From assembly GCF_963678635.1 (NCBI RefSeq), contig NC_087065.1, positions 64,687,674 through 64,751,673 on the forward strand: a DNA stretch of 64,000 nt, given 5' to 3'. The notes beneath the pieces are model-generated. The model had not been told where the DNA came from, made no database searches, and saw only the letters and a program-made list of their open reading frames with translations. The stretch comes from Symsagittifera roscoffensis. Its lineage: Eukaryota > Xenacoelomorpha > Acoela > Convolutidae. Below are positions 12,920 through 24,752 of this stretch, in pieces. Every line of letters begins with the position of its first letter. The stretch's first letter is position 1. A program made the position numbers and the translations under genes.

Positions 12920-13318
12920 AATCAATTTTAATTTTTTAATTAGCCATTTCTTATATCATCTGAAAAATAGTGTTATGCAGAGCTCAAAGGCAGAACAAAA
13001 TTCACCTGTAATTATTTTTGAGAAATTAATGAGTTTTGAAAAATGCTAAATTGGCCAATGATTAAACCAATCCAAACTAAATAGAGGCAAGTTTTTTGGT
13101 CCTATTATTTGGAAACGAGATACTAAATACATCCTGTTGTACTTTATATAGCGTGTGAGGGGATAAAATAAAGAAAAATTGTTCAAAAAATTTTATTTCT
13201 TTTTCTTCAATTAGTTTATCAGTTTTTGAACCAAAAAGAATAATTGGCGTTAAAATGCAGTCGCAACTTTCAGGATTTCGCCCTGATATACGAGTAGCCT
13301 TGCTACGAACTGTTGCCT
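12920..13318 (+). mobile_element. Hairpin-ended dispersed repeat, partial copy 2
   Basis: Contains the TTGTACTTTATATAGCGTGTGAGGGGAT landmark region and ends with a mutated hairpin (GGATTTCGCCCTGATATACG) followed by AGTAGCCTTGCT. The 5' half is eroded. Confidence 0.45.
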
Positions 13319-14414
13319 CTTAGGAATTGTCGTCTTATCTATCTACAGATTATATACAGATTACATACAGATTATACAGATCATATAAAAATTTGACCTC
13401 TTAGCAGAAACAGCGCACAATTTTTCGACCATATTGACTTCAGGGAGGGAATACAATTTTTTTTTTGACAGTTGAACAGTTTTGCAAGTAAAAATTCTGA
13501 TGAAATTTATATCTTCATCTGCTCATTTCAAGTTTTGACTTTGCTTGCTTGAGCTTTATTTCAACCGTACTCGACAAGACAAAACTGGTTCGACCGCGCT
13601 CAAGGTATGTTTCGAACTGCATGACACAAACTTTTGGGCTGGTCGACCAAAAAAAAACTTGGTAAATATTAACAAAGGGGACTCTTTTGTTGGCCAGAGG
13701 GATGTTTTTCTTGGTGTAAACAGAAAAAACACTACATCACTGTAGCAGTTGCCTTAGTAACCTCTGAAGGCTCATTAATTTATTGGCATGTGATTCGTAT
13801 TAGTATGAATGATTTTGACAAATTAGTATTTTGATCTTCTCTATTTTGTGCCGTTTGCTTCACCTTTCTGAACAAAAAGTGTCAACCTGTCTTGTCACTT
13901 AATTAGGTTCCGGTGAATGGGCTTTTTTTCTGCAAAATATATGAAGCAAATAGCACCACATTTGTTCGCATTTCCTGGCAGTAAAATGAATTACTAACTC
14001 TCCTAAATTGGTAAAACTTAAATAGAAGAAGGTATGAAAAATACAATTCGTTCACACGCTTGCCCGCTGATTAAGTGAAATCGGATTAAATGATGTTCCT
14101 TCATTTTAGCTCTTGTTGTGGTGTTTTAAGAGGGAAATAAGTGGTTATCTAATTTAATTATAAAAGTTATTCCCTTTTCAATCAGCATGGCCAAATGCTA
14201 GTAAAAAGCGGGAAAAGAAACTTAGAAAATTTGAGATAAACTTTCAACCGATATTATTCATCCGCTATATTTCAGGAGAAAGCAGGACCTATCAAATTGC
14301 TTTCTGAGGCTAAAAATATAAATTCCAATCTTCATTTTTATATCCTCCCAAAGTACTTTCATAATAACTAAAAAAGTAATTGAAAATCAGTACTGGCTGA
14401 AATCACGCGAACAA

Positions 14415-14687
14415 ATGGTGCGCTATTTTTCGACCCTATATGTGTTTCTTATCATTGGACTGATTATCCACAATATTTCATGCCATGAGTTTGTTTACCA
14501 GAAACGCCAACCAATTTCCACGCCTCTATTCAATTCGGATTACAATGAATTGTACGACTGGCAGAACTTTGAGTTGAGAAAACCCGATGGTGGGGTAGAG
14601 TGGTCAAAAAGCGGCAAATCACAAGCAGCACTCTTCTCGCCCTCAGTCGAAAGGGCCATAAAAATGCTGGATCAACTAAACTTTCAG
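14415..14687 (+). CDS. First coding exon of a secreted or membrane-targeted protein
   Basis: ATG at 14415 opens 91 codons ending exactly at a good donor (TTTCAG then GTAAAC, 14688 on). Residues 1-23 form a classic signal peptide: short polar start, hydrophobic core (VFLIIGLII), cleavage region HNISC. The rest is hydrophilic, with a YQKR dibasic site and an acidic, aromatic segment (NELYDWQNFEL). Composition is richer in G and C than the flanks. The exon ends in phase 0, which matches the phase-0 start of the exon at 27642. Protein family not recognised; a precursor cut at dibasic sites is possible but unproven. If the donor is not used, the frame reads on to a stop at 14717. Confidence 0.55.
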
Positions 14688-15484
14688 GTAAACAGAAACA
14701 CACACAACAATTCATAGCTCCAATTTATGCGTTACAAATTTTCTAAAAATTTTCTAGGAAAATAGGATTACATTTTTCAAGGAAAATAGGATTAAAATTC
14801 ACTGTTTTTTGAAAAAAAAAATTCTTTCATTAAGTACAAACTGTTATCTAAGCACAACGCTGATTAGTAAGATATAATTTGAAAACTAGATATCTAGCAA
14901 CATACGCCGGCAGAAGGACATGTCAGAGCACAATCTGTTTCATTTTTATTAGACCAAGTACTATTAATGCCAATAAAAAGAAGCCAAGTTACTGCAAAAT
15001 TTCGGAAGTTTTTGCTATACGAATTAATAGACTGTTATACGAGTTCATAGGAAAAATAGACTGTGAAATGGACTACGCAAAAGCAATCATCAAAGTCCAA
15101 TAAAATCCTTTATAATCATTTTATGATGAAAGTTGCCAGGTTCAAATATTATAACTATCGTAAATAGTGGTAAACACAATCCATTCAAGGTAATGGCCCA
15201 GCTCATTGTTTTAATGTGTGAAAATTTTCGTAACAATTATGAACATCCAAAAAATTAGTTTTTGTTTGCAATTTTGATTTGATTGTTTTGTCTGCAACAG
15301 TATTTGCCCGAGATTCAATGATCTGGTTGTTTCTGGCTGATGTTTTTGAAAAATATGACGTATCTTGTTTTTTTCCTTAATGGGCGTCTTTTTTGTTTGT
15401 ATCTAATTTTGTTGTGCTTCGGCTCTTTTACCATTGCTTATAAACTTCATATTTCATATACTTGATCTTTTTGGGTTTTTACCA
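14688..15484. other. Putative first-intron sequence, no gene seen
   Basis: AT-rich DNA after the donor at 14688. A 74-codon frame at 14879-15103 has no splice sites, start context or family features. If the exon chain is right, the first intron runs to 27641 and contains all the repeats listed between. Confidence 0.35.
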
Positions 15485-16294
15485 CCCGCATTCAGTTTTA
15501 AGCGTTATTAATCGATTATATTACAATTTTGGTACCAGTCTTACTAAAATTGAGAAACTCCATTATAATCGATTATAATTGATAATAATCCCTTTGGTTT
15601 GTCCATTTTGTCTTCGAAGTTGCATCTAAATTGCTTTTACATATGATTTTTGCAGACGTTGGTTAATATGAAAAATGAGAAAAATATTTTCAAAGTTTTC
15701 CAATCAATTCAAATTTATAAGTTTTTTTTCATTTCTTCCCCATTAGTTGTTTAAGATGCATATTTTAAGCTTTTTTAAAAACCAAAACATCAGCAAGTTG
15801 ATTTAGCTTCATGATTGACTCGGAAGATTTACTTTGTGTCATTAAAAACCAAAACATCAGCAAGTTGATTTAGTTTCATGATTGACTCGGAAGATTTACT
15901 TTGGATCTCTATAAAACTTTTGTGTCGTGGTAAAACTTTGTGTTCAGATGAACCAAAGTGTTCAAGAGATCTCTATTTCAGAGATTTTCTTATTTTCACA
16001 AAATGAATAACCCAGAAGATATAATCCGAATATTGCTTTGAATTGACAAAATTTTGGCAAACTCAGAAATTACAATCGATTATACTCGATTATAATTGAT
16101 TTTACGGGTTTTATGTAAGAATTACAATCAATTACAATCGATTATAAGAGATTATAATCTCTTTGAAAACATCCCGATTATAATCAATTATAAATCCTTT
16201 AAACACCTGATTTTGGTAATTATAATCAATTTTAATTGTCAAAAAATTAACTTAATAATCCGTTATAATTGATTACATACGCCTAAACTTGCGG
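15485..16294. mobile_element. ATTATAATCGAT-rich inverted-repeat element, copy 1
   Basis: Outer inverted ends CCCGCATTCAGTTTTAAGCG (left) and the complement of CGCCTAAACTTGCGGA (right) enclose subterminal clusters of the self-complementary motif TAATCGATTATA. The unique core (TTTGTCCATTTTGTCTTCGAAG on through GATGCATATTTTAAGC) is shared with copy 2 at 23781-24752. No protein is encoded; this is a MITE-like DNA transposon. The right end is more eroded than in copy 2. Confidence 0.8.
15776..15903. repeat. 64-bp tandem duplication inside the MITE
   Basis: AACCAAAACATCAGCAAGTT through GGAAGATTTACTTT occurs twice in direct succession in this copy. The related copy at 23.8-24.7 kb has it once, so the duplication arose after the copies separated. 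Confidence 0.85.
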
Positions 16295-17419
16295 ACAGGC
16301 TCTCACATTTTTTGGATTCTCGGATCACCACATTTGACTAAAAATTAGCATTTTCTCATCATTTCTATATTTTAGTCATGAGAACGAAATGAAAGCAACC
16401 CAAATTTTTCTCATGTTTTCGGCAATTGGTTTCTATAATATTTCTATTCTAGTCAACCGAAGTAATTTATGTTTTTCCTTTTTCGTCTGAGACAGGTTAT
16501 CTTTCGAACTTTGGCTCTTAATTTTGAATCACACTTCGTGCGAATCTCCGCTTTGCCTCTGAGTAAACTTCTTCAAAACATCTAGGGCGTACAATTTTCT
16601 AAAATGTGATTAAATTTTGATTTCCGCCCCTAAAATTTAAACCAATTCGAGTGGGTTTTAACCAATCGAGATATTATTTGTCATTAGAGCATTACAATTT
16701 ATTGTCGCATAATTTCAATTATTTCAGCCACTATTGCCTGATCAGGCTAAGTTCCACGCGTAGACCAACACTCTCTCTGAAAACATAACTCCACAAAAAC
16801 ACAGAACGTTTTGAATAATTATGACGACAGTTATGGCTGCATAAATTACATTGATTAATACAATTTAATTAATTAGCAAAAATAAAATACATTCAACTCT
16901 TTGAAAAACGAAAACAAAAATCATTATTGTTCATATTTTTGAAAACAATTAATACCAAAAGGAAAGTCTTCTTGCTAAGAAAATTGAGCTAAATATACAA
17001 TTCAATTTGGAAAACTAATTCTACGCTCTACTCCCCCACTCCCTCCTTAAAATGACGAATATATTAAAAGTGCCACAAAAACTGTGTTTTTTTTTCAAAT
17101 GTGATAGAGGCTCGTCATTCAAAGTTTTATGCTACAATTTTTTAAATCGAAAACAGGTAAACAGAGAGAAAAAAAACTAATTTGTGCTCAATGCTGCTTA
17201 GCAAGCAAACAATTTCTTTGTCATTTTTGCGCGAGTGGTAAAGTTGGGTGGGTTAGTAGTTTTTTTTTGCAAATACTGCAGATCACCTTTGCCTTTCATA
17301 TACAGCAGTATAGTCTCATTTTCCTTTTCCCAGGAAAAAAACTGACGGAATATATCTGCTTGGGTTAACTTGCTTGTTATCGATTTATTGAAACAAATTC
17401 TATATTTTTTTAATTTTTG

Positions 17420-17620
17420 CATAACGAGGCCAAACTGTGCACTGAATGGGCGCACACTTTTTTCTCTGTATGTTCCTGGATTCCAGAGATAAATTTTTAA
17501 ACATGTTGAAATTTTGTCGAAACGATCAAAGAAAATAAAAGAACAAAAGAAGAACGAAGGGAGCGTCCTTGTTGCGTAATCCGCTTACAATTCCCAAAAC
17601 ACACGGTTTGGCCTCGTAAT
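17420..17620. repeat. Dispersed repeat, inverted relative of 35640-35835
   Basis: Shares CCAAACTGTGCA, AAAGAACAAAAGAAGAACG, GTAATCCGCTTACA and GCCTCGTAATG with the reverse complement of 35640-35835. No coding frame. Probably a small transposon relic; ends not defined. Confidence 0.5.
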
Positions 17621-17879
17621 GCGATAACTTTTGTTCCAGATTTAAAAAAATGTCTACGCTTTTATTTTAAAATTTAACCTCTGATTAATTCTGACAAGTT
17701 TTGGGGCTATGGAGAGCTAATATATTGATTGCTTATTTTGCTCAAAAATTAAAGAAGCATTCCAAATTTTTTGAATTTTTAAAGTTTTTCTGCCTTTAAA
17801 ATGTTAGACCAATTCAAAAGTAGTCGAAGAGGTCACGGCTCTATTCTAAAACGAGCAAAAAGGCTCTTTTAACTGCTGT

Positions 17880-18415
17880 TTTTTTGTTTCGACAAGGAGA
17901 ACTATAATGTTTTGAGGCTATGCTTTTTTTCAGTCAATTCTCGATGGTTTGACTCAGCATTTTGACAAAAAACTTGCAATGCCATCTGACAAATACTGTT
18001 TTTTTTGGGTTCAAATGTAAGAAAATTTCACCTCAGTGAGGGTTTTGAAAAATTCATTTGGATCATTCTGTTAGGCTTTTGAAAAGTGAACCTTTGGCCG
18101 ATTTGGGATAATTAATGCGCATTAAGTTGCGTTCTTATAACACGCGTAGGCGAAGTGTTGATACCTTGCAAATTGACTAGAGGAACGTCGTGTTGTCGTA
18201 TTACCATGTCAAGAGACGATATATACATGCTTTTATAGTTTACATTAGCGTATGCGGTGATTTATTGAATATAAAAATGGAAAAAAGTTTTTCAATGATT
18301 TTGTCAATTTATACACAAAGCATTTTTCACTTGGTCTCAAAGTGGTTTTAAAGTCAGATCATTCAGGGTTTGGCCCTTGCATAAGAGGAACCTTGTTTTC
18401 TGTTTTCCGTCGTAA
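17880..18415 (+). mobile_element. Hairpin-ended dispersed repeat, copy 3
   Basis: Carries the landmark order of copy 1 (GGGATAATTAATGCGC, a GTTTACATTAGCGTATGCGGTGA-like box) and ends in a degraded hairpin (AGGGTTTGGCCCTTG) followed by CCTTGTTTT. Confidence 0.5.
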
Positions 18416-18424
18416 AATTATGTT

Positions 18425-18745
18425 TTTGCGGAAGATTTAGTAAACAATTCAACCCAAGCCTGAAGTTTTAACCTAAAGGATTTTTGGATTACAGCCAAAG
18501 TAAAAGCAAGATGCAAAAGCTTGGTTACAAACTTGGCTATGGCCAGTTTTTGTCCATTGAATCGCCGTGCATCAGCTCTTGTGGTAGTGCCGCAAGTATT
18601 GTTGCATGGCGGTTCGATAGACAAGTACTGGCTGGTCGTAGTCAAGTTTGCAGCCAAATCTTTTTTTTTTATCAAATACTTGATTTTACTTTGGTTTTAA
18701 CCAAAAAACTTAAGGCTTGGTTTGCATTGTGCTACCAAAACTTGC
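18425..18745. repeat. Imperfect long palindrome read as similar peptides on both strands
   Basis: Two ~155-bp arms (about 18425-18578 and 18590-18745) are inverted copies at roughly two-thirds identity. Plus and minus frames through the centre therefore give related peptides: LSIESPC..SCG on plus, LSIEPPC..TCG on minus, followed by RRF/WRF. The arms may be two head-to-head copies of a decayed coding element. No family recognised. Confidence 0.6.
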
Positions 18746-19304
18746 GCGAAAATGAACAGGAAATTTTGTATCGAATAGTTATGCGCGGCAAATCAACGGA
18801 TAAAAACAAAGCCTGCAGTTTGTTTTTATTGATAGGTAAAAAAAATGTGAACAGCTTGCTGTTTAAGCGAAAATCACCAGACCCCTCTAAAATTAAAAAA
18901 GTTTTTGTCTTTAACTGTAACCATCCAATTTGAAAACAATAAAAAAGTGCTAATCAGATTTTTTTTCGAATTCAGAAACCTAAAATTTCAAATCTATGCT
19001 AAATTTTCGCATAAATTACGTTTTTGAATTTTTTTATTGATTTATTCAATTACACTTCACTAAAAATTCTTCCACAGTTGGCCAATTGTTAAAAAATCGA
19101 TCCCAATAAACTTTTCCGACTCATCTTCGGCAAAATCTTTGGGTGTTGTCTTTCCGCAAATCAGCGCAGCATAACCACTATAACAATGATTTTTTAGAAA
19201 ATCTGAAGATGTTTCCAAATTCCGCATTTAATGAAAATGTATGCCAGTTTACATATCAATGTTTATGTATTGGTGTTTATGAGCTACATTTAATATGTAG
19301 CCAG

Positions 19305-19640
19305 GGTCGGATTTAAGGGTGCCCTTTTGTACTATTTTGAGATATCCATTGTTGATTGACGGACCCTAAAAATTTCGGCGCCAAAATTTACTAACTTGAG
19401 GGGAAAGCGCGCACCAAAAAAAACGCAATTTTTTGGTCAAAGTTTTCCAAAAAGTGCCTAAAACCCATCTTTTGGATTGTTTTTTCAAAATTTTGCCTGC
19501 GGCGCACAACATTCGGCTAAAAATGTCTTTTTTGATGCTGGAGAGAGCTCAGAAAATCAAATTGATCAATCTTTAAAAAAAGGTGACAAATTTTTTTTTG
19601 AAAATCCGCCACTCGAGAAAGTCATAGGTACGCCCTTGTA
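19305..19640. repeat. hAT-like element relic
   Basis: CAGGGTCGGATTTAAGGGTG at the left, and AAAAGTGCCTAAAAC, GAGAGCTCAGAAAAT, TTTTTTTGAAAATCCGCC toward the right, match the complete element at 35479-36159 in order. Degraded, non-coding. Confidence 0.5.
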
Positions 19641-20529
19641 TATAGCTCAGAAACGTTTTTTTTTGGACTTTTCAAACTTTTGAATACAGAGTTCCTAAAC
19701 GTTAAAATATATACACTGATATATAAATTGCGTAACGTTTTAAAATAAGTGGCATCTCCAGATCTTCTGAAAAATTAATACAATTATTATTGACTCAATT
19801 AGTTGCCATTCTGGCTTAACACATGCTGCTCTAGTATTCATTTTAGAATTACTTTTTCAATGATTGATCGTTAGCCAGAGAAAGTAGTAGATGCGCGGAA
19901 ATATCCAATTTACTCGCCTATGCATTTGGGAAGAGTTAATCGTCCAAACATCGGTTTTTCCCAGGATTATCCTCAATTTGACCTATAAAATTACTTGAAA
20001 AACTGTCGAATTTGCAACTTGAGTTGAGTTTTTGACCTAGATTTTGATAAACTTTATCGAACTTGCCTCTGTTGCAAATTAATGGACTCAAAATGGCTAG
20101 GATTTTACTGAATCGATCAAATTAACCTTTTACTTAATTTGTTCCACCCGAGCAGGCTATTTTCCAAACAATCTACAATCTACAATGACGATGTTTCGAC
20201 AAGCTTGCGACGAATTAAAAAGTTTTTGACGATTATCATCCCACGCATGCTATGTTTGAAAATTTGAACCAAAATCAAAGGCCGCCCAGAGTATTTCCCT
20301 ATCTCAACTCTAGTTGCCCCGTTTTTCGAAAGTTCCACATTTGGAACGCTTTTACGGATTAACAGATGAACAATGTTTTCTATCCAAGCAATTCGGTCAG
20401 GCGCGGATCTAAGCTTTTTCTAAGGAGGGAGGGGTAATTTTGAGAGACTAGCAGTGAATCTTGTTTCCAAAAATTAACAAAAAATGTAACAAAATTAATA
20501 CAAAAACGAAGCTGATTTCATCTTTGAGG

Positions 20530-21390
20530 ATTTATAATTAAGCCAAACTGTATAAGCAGCGATCAAGAGTTTCATACTGGAGAAGAACCAATTCAAAAAA
20601 CGAACTGTTACTGGAAGGATTGCTCCATTTCCATTTTGAAGCAATGCGTACACGACTGGCAGCGTCTCTAAAAGTTAATGCTACATCGCTGTGAGGGGAA
20701 GCTACACATTTTCTTCTAGACATGAAATTTGTTCCCCAATTCGCTATCCGGTCGTACATTCCGGTAGAGATATACCAAGTCGTCTAACATTTTCTTCAGT
20801 TGCAGCTCTGCTCAAAATCCAGCCAGGAAAAGGTTTGCACACTTTAGAGCAAGACGCGGTAGTCACTACGAATTTATCCTTCAGGTTTAACAAAATGAAG
20901 TCAATAAAAGGCTGTTAGATTGTCTAACGGCAGTGATCGCATGCTGATGTAGCTGTAGGAGGCCGGCGTCTGCGACCCTGTAGTTGGACATTACCAGTCT
21001 TTACAGCATCATCATGAATCCTTTGAGAGCATCCACTGCCTTAATCATCTCCTATTGCTGGAAAACAGGTAGCAAAATTTTCATGCGTTGAACAGCACGG
21101 GGTAGAACCAAAATTGGGCCGTGGATCGTAGCACTGGTGGTTTTCGTATCAGCTAGTACACGCTCCACGCTCATCAGTTCAAGAAAAACTCTGATCGCAA
21201 TATTCCACCGAGCTCATAAGCACAATTTTCACTGAGCCGTTTTTAAATTGAGCAAGGTGGCTTCGGACTTGGTGAAGATACTGCTGAATGAAGCAAGTTG
21301 ACAGGTACTTGATGGCAGTTACCTGCATCGACGCACAGTTTTTCTTAACTCAGCTTCACCTCTACCGCAAACTGACCAACGCCAAAAGGC
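20530..21390 (-). pseudogene. Decayed protein-coding segment, family unknown
   Basis: This ~860-bp stretch is clearly richer in G and C than its surroundings and reads on the minus strand as long protein-like segments interrupted by frameshifts and a few stops. One segment contains VEYCDQSF, the next VERVLADTKTT..HGPILVLPRA and, after one stop, KAVDALKGFMMM and GLLQLHQHAITAVRQSN. The last part gives an open minus frame 20538-20759. The pattern suggests a processed or fragmentary pseudogene of a helical protein. I do not recognise the family. A transposon-like terminus lies just left (GGCGCGGATCTAAGC, 20400), so it may be mobile-element cargo. Confidence 0.4.
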
Positions 21391-23532
21391 CCGAAAAATT
21401 AAACAAATAACCATGAAAAAGTTACACGGGTATATGAAGTGACTGAGTTAGACCTCAATTAAACTGCTAATAATGTATTGACTATATCTTATCCTGATAG
21501 TAAGATCAAATGATATGCCTCAAGTTTATTTAACCCACCGATTACTCGTGTTTTAAAAACGCTGATAATCGCGCGTTGAATATTTCGAATTAGAGCGATT
21601 TTGAAATTTCAAAAATGATCATAGGAGAAATAAGTTGCTTAAAAGTTGCTTAAGTTGCGGGAAAGTTTCTTTTCAAGTTTAATTAAAAAACTGAAGCTTA
21701 TTGTACGTGATCTTCTTTTTGTCCGTAAGCAATGAACTACAAAATATTGTTTATAAATTATCACCATAACTAAAATAACTATATATCGGAGCCGCTCTGT
21801 AACAAGAAAGTTTCATTTTCTGACAGTATAACTAATTTTGAAATGATGAAAGAATTTTATACAAACTTCTGAATAAATCTTTTCGCTCAATTTATAATTG
21901 AAAACTCGCGTTTGCAGGAAAGTCAAGACTTTTTTAAAAATTTTATTTTATATTTTCCTATATATATTTTTTTCTATCAATTAAATTTTTTGTTTCTCCA
22001 GCCACATCTGAATAAATGAACAATTCATTTTTAAATATTTTGTTGATAATTGAAATTTTTTTTAAAATTTGACATCGAGGTACTTTTTTTTACAAGTTGT
22101 ATATATTCTTTTACCGATTCCGTATTTTTGGCAAAGAAGCAACTTTTCAGATTTTTAAACAATCATCAGTTCACCTGTATTCTCACTTGTTACCTGTATT
22201 CTCTTAGCACACATCACTAGTTTCAATTTTTTCACAGTGCTCATTCACTCTACAAGGATTTTACAATACAAAACCAAAAATGAATTTCATGAAATTCAAA
22301 AAATCAGTAGCGGGTTTTAAGGGGGAAGAGGTGAGAGCGTTCTTGCTTTCCCGGACGGATTCGACACTCTGACTACCCCAAGGGTTCTCTTTTGATGCTG
22401 TTTTACTATTTCTACTTGGTGGAGAAGCCTTCCGGCAAAAATGTCTTTAAATGTCATATCATGACTGTTTTCCAAAAACTTGTCTGCGACACCAACAACT
22501 TTAGCAAAACAATATGTGTTTATTGTGATCTGAAGAAAACGGAATTTTCGTGAAAAATTTTTGCGAACTAAGTCCTTCTTCACACTTGCATGAAAGTATT
22601 TGAATACAATGTTTTGCTAGAAAATTTTATTCAGGTCAAGATTGAAGATTATCAGAAATCCTTTTTGAGGAGTGGAGGTTGCAACTGTCTAGCTGATAAA
22701 GACAGGCGTTGACCCAATATCAAAACATTCATGTGATCGAAATGCTTCTCTGTATTCAATTTTAATTCGATTCTTAGCTTAATCTTTTTTGACAAGCTAG
22801 TCTTCAAAGATGAGCAATGTTGAGCAATAATTGTTAACCTTTAAGAAATATATTTTTAGATGATGATTTAAATAACAAAATCTGACTCTTAGGGCGCAAA
22901 CAAACAATTGTTTTCAGATTGATTTATAGCTCATTAAGTGAAACCTGTGCTAATGCTTGAGGTATTTTTCCCAGAAGACAATCGTAAGATGGTAAAAAGC
23001 AACAGTACCTACTATTTTAAAGAACCCAATTAGTGAAAACATTTGAACAAATTGGACGGGTCATTACTCAGTTTATTACAAAACATATAATGGTAAATTC
23101 AATGACTCAAACGCATAGAATGGTGTGATCCGTAAAACCTACGTTTTATTGACTTCTCTTCTCGCACTGAAATTTTATATTCAACGGTTTTATCAGTTTC
23201 AAATATGTTCTAAGTCCAAGCTGAACCCTTTTTATGCTTTGAATGAATGGATAAACACTGTAAGGTTTGGTTGAAATGAATTAATCCAAATGAAAAATAC
23301 AATAGTTTTGCCACCTCCTCAATCAATAGATATTGAATAATGGCGAATGCTTATACTTCGAACTATTTAGAACTATGAGTGAACATCAACTTACCTTTCT
23401 TGAGCAAGTAAACATTCGCTACCCCCCTATATAATTGCTTTGACTTTCATTGCTCGCACACGCGTGTAAAGCTGTTTTTGCCCAAAAAAATTATATCTTT
23501 AAAGATCTTGCAAAAAAAAGGTTATATTTAGA
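21391..23532. other. Non-coding stretch, nothing firm
   Basis: AT-rich sequence. A minus-strand frame at 22317-22583 has higher G and C than its surroundings, but no splice sites, partner exons or motifs that I recognise. Confidence 0.35.
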
Positions 23533-23642
23533 GGAGGTTATCTTGCAAGATCTTGCAAGAATCTTGCAAGATCTTTTAAAGAGATGCATCCTCTTTAAAA
23601 GAATCTTGCAAGATTCTTGCAAGATCTTGCAAGATAACCTCC
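23533..23642. repeat. Near-perfect hairpin with 51-bp arms
   Basis: Left arm 23533-23583 and right arm 23591-23642 are reverse complements with a single extra T in the right arm. The loop is only 7 bases (ATGCATC). Each arm is built of the self-complementary motif ATCTTGCAAGAT in three overlapping copies, and ends with GGAGGTTATC. An open frame crosses it, but this follows from the repeat. It could extrude as a cruciform, or give a small-RNA precursor hairpin if transcribed. Confidence 0.9.
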
Positions 23643-23724
23643 CTTGATCGACTAGGGTCACAGCTTAAGCGGATTTTTTAACCACCTGAGAAATCTTCAT
23701 CCACTGAGCTGAATTATAAAAAAA

Positions 23725-23780
23725 ATTGGTGACCGCTCGACTAGCATAGAGCTCGACTAGCATAAAAGTTTGAAAACATG
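23725..23780. repeat. CTCGACTAGCATAAA repeat, left part (host of the nested MITE)
   Basis: GTGACCGCTCGACTAGCATAGAGCTCGACTAGCATAAAAGTTTGAAAACATG matches 38565-38613. It continues after the nested element at 24753 (ATGTATCGACTAACATAATTTTGA). A related inverted copy lies at about 25910-25970. Confidence 0.65.
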
Positions 23781-24752
23781 CCCGCATCCAGTTCCAAGCG
23801 TTAATAATCGATTATATTACGATTTTAGTAACAGTCTCACTAAAATTGCGAAATAATCGATTTTAATCAATTAATAATCAATTATAATCTTTCTTTTTAA
23901 AATCAAAATATAATTAATTATAATCCATTATAATCGATTATAATCGATTATTTTATCGTCTATTTTTCGACACAATTATAATCGATTATAATTGATTATA
24001 ATCCATTTTTTTTATTCAAATTTCTATTTCATTAGTTTTGCACAAAAATCCATTATAATCGATTATAATCCCTTTTGTTTGTCCATTTTTGTCTTCGAAG
24101 TTGCATATAAAATGTTTTTATTTTATGCTTTTTGTGGACGTTGGTTCCAATGAAAAATGAGAAAAATATTTTTAAATTTTTCCAATTAATTCAAATTTAT
24201 AAGTTTTTTTTTCATTTCTTCCCCAATAGAGTTGTTTTGCGATGCATATTTTAAGCTTTTTTGAACACCAAAACATCAGCAAATTGATTTAGTTTCATGA
24301 TTGATTCGGAAAATTTATTTTTCATCTACCGCGAGAACCTTTCCACTCATATGAAAGGATCTCTATGAAACTTTTGTTTCGTGGTAAAACTTTGTGTTCA
24401 GATGAGCCAAAGTGTTCAAGAGATCTCTCTTTTAGAGATTTTCTTATTGACACAAAAATAATAACCCATAAGATATAATTCGAAAAAAGAAAAATTTTGG
24501 CAAATTAAGAGATTATAATCGATTATAATCGATTATAATTGATTTTAAGGGTTTTTAGTAAGAACTATAATCAATTATAATCAATTATAATCGATTATAA
24601 AAGATTATAATCTCTTGGAAAATATCACGATTATAATCAATTATAAATCCCTTAAAGACCTAATTTTGGTAATTATAATCGATTATAATTGTCAAAAAAT
24701 CATCATAATAATCCGTTATAATCGATTATTTACGCCTAAACTTCTATGCGGG
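23781..24752. mobile_element. ATTATAATCGAT-rich inverted-repeat element, copy 2
   Basis: Ends CCCGCATCCAGTTCCAAGCG and, inverted, CCCGCATAGAAGTTTAGGCG, each followed by TAATAATCGATTATA-type sequence, form terminal repeats of about 36 bp. The interior carries many TAATCGATTATA palindromes at both flanks and the core shared with copy 1. The element interrupts another repeat whose uninterrupted form is at 38565-38640, which gives an empty-site comparison. Non-coding. Confidence 0.85.

Noticed and set aside
22317-22583. 88-codon minus frame with coding-like composition
   Set aside because: No splice sites, no recognisable motif and no second frame segment; could be a pseudogene fragment but cannot be supported.
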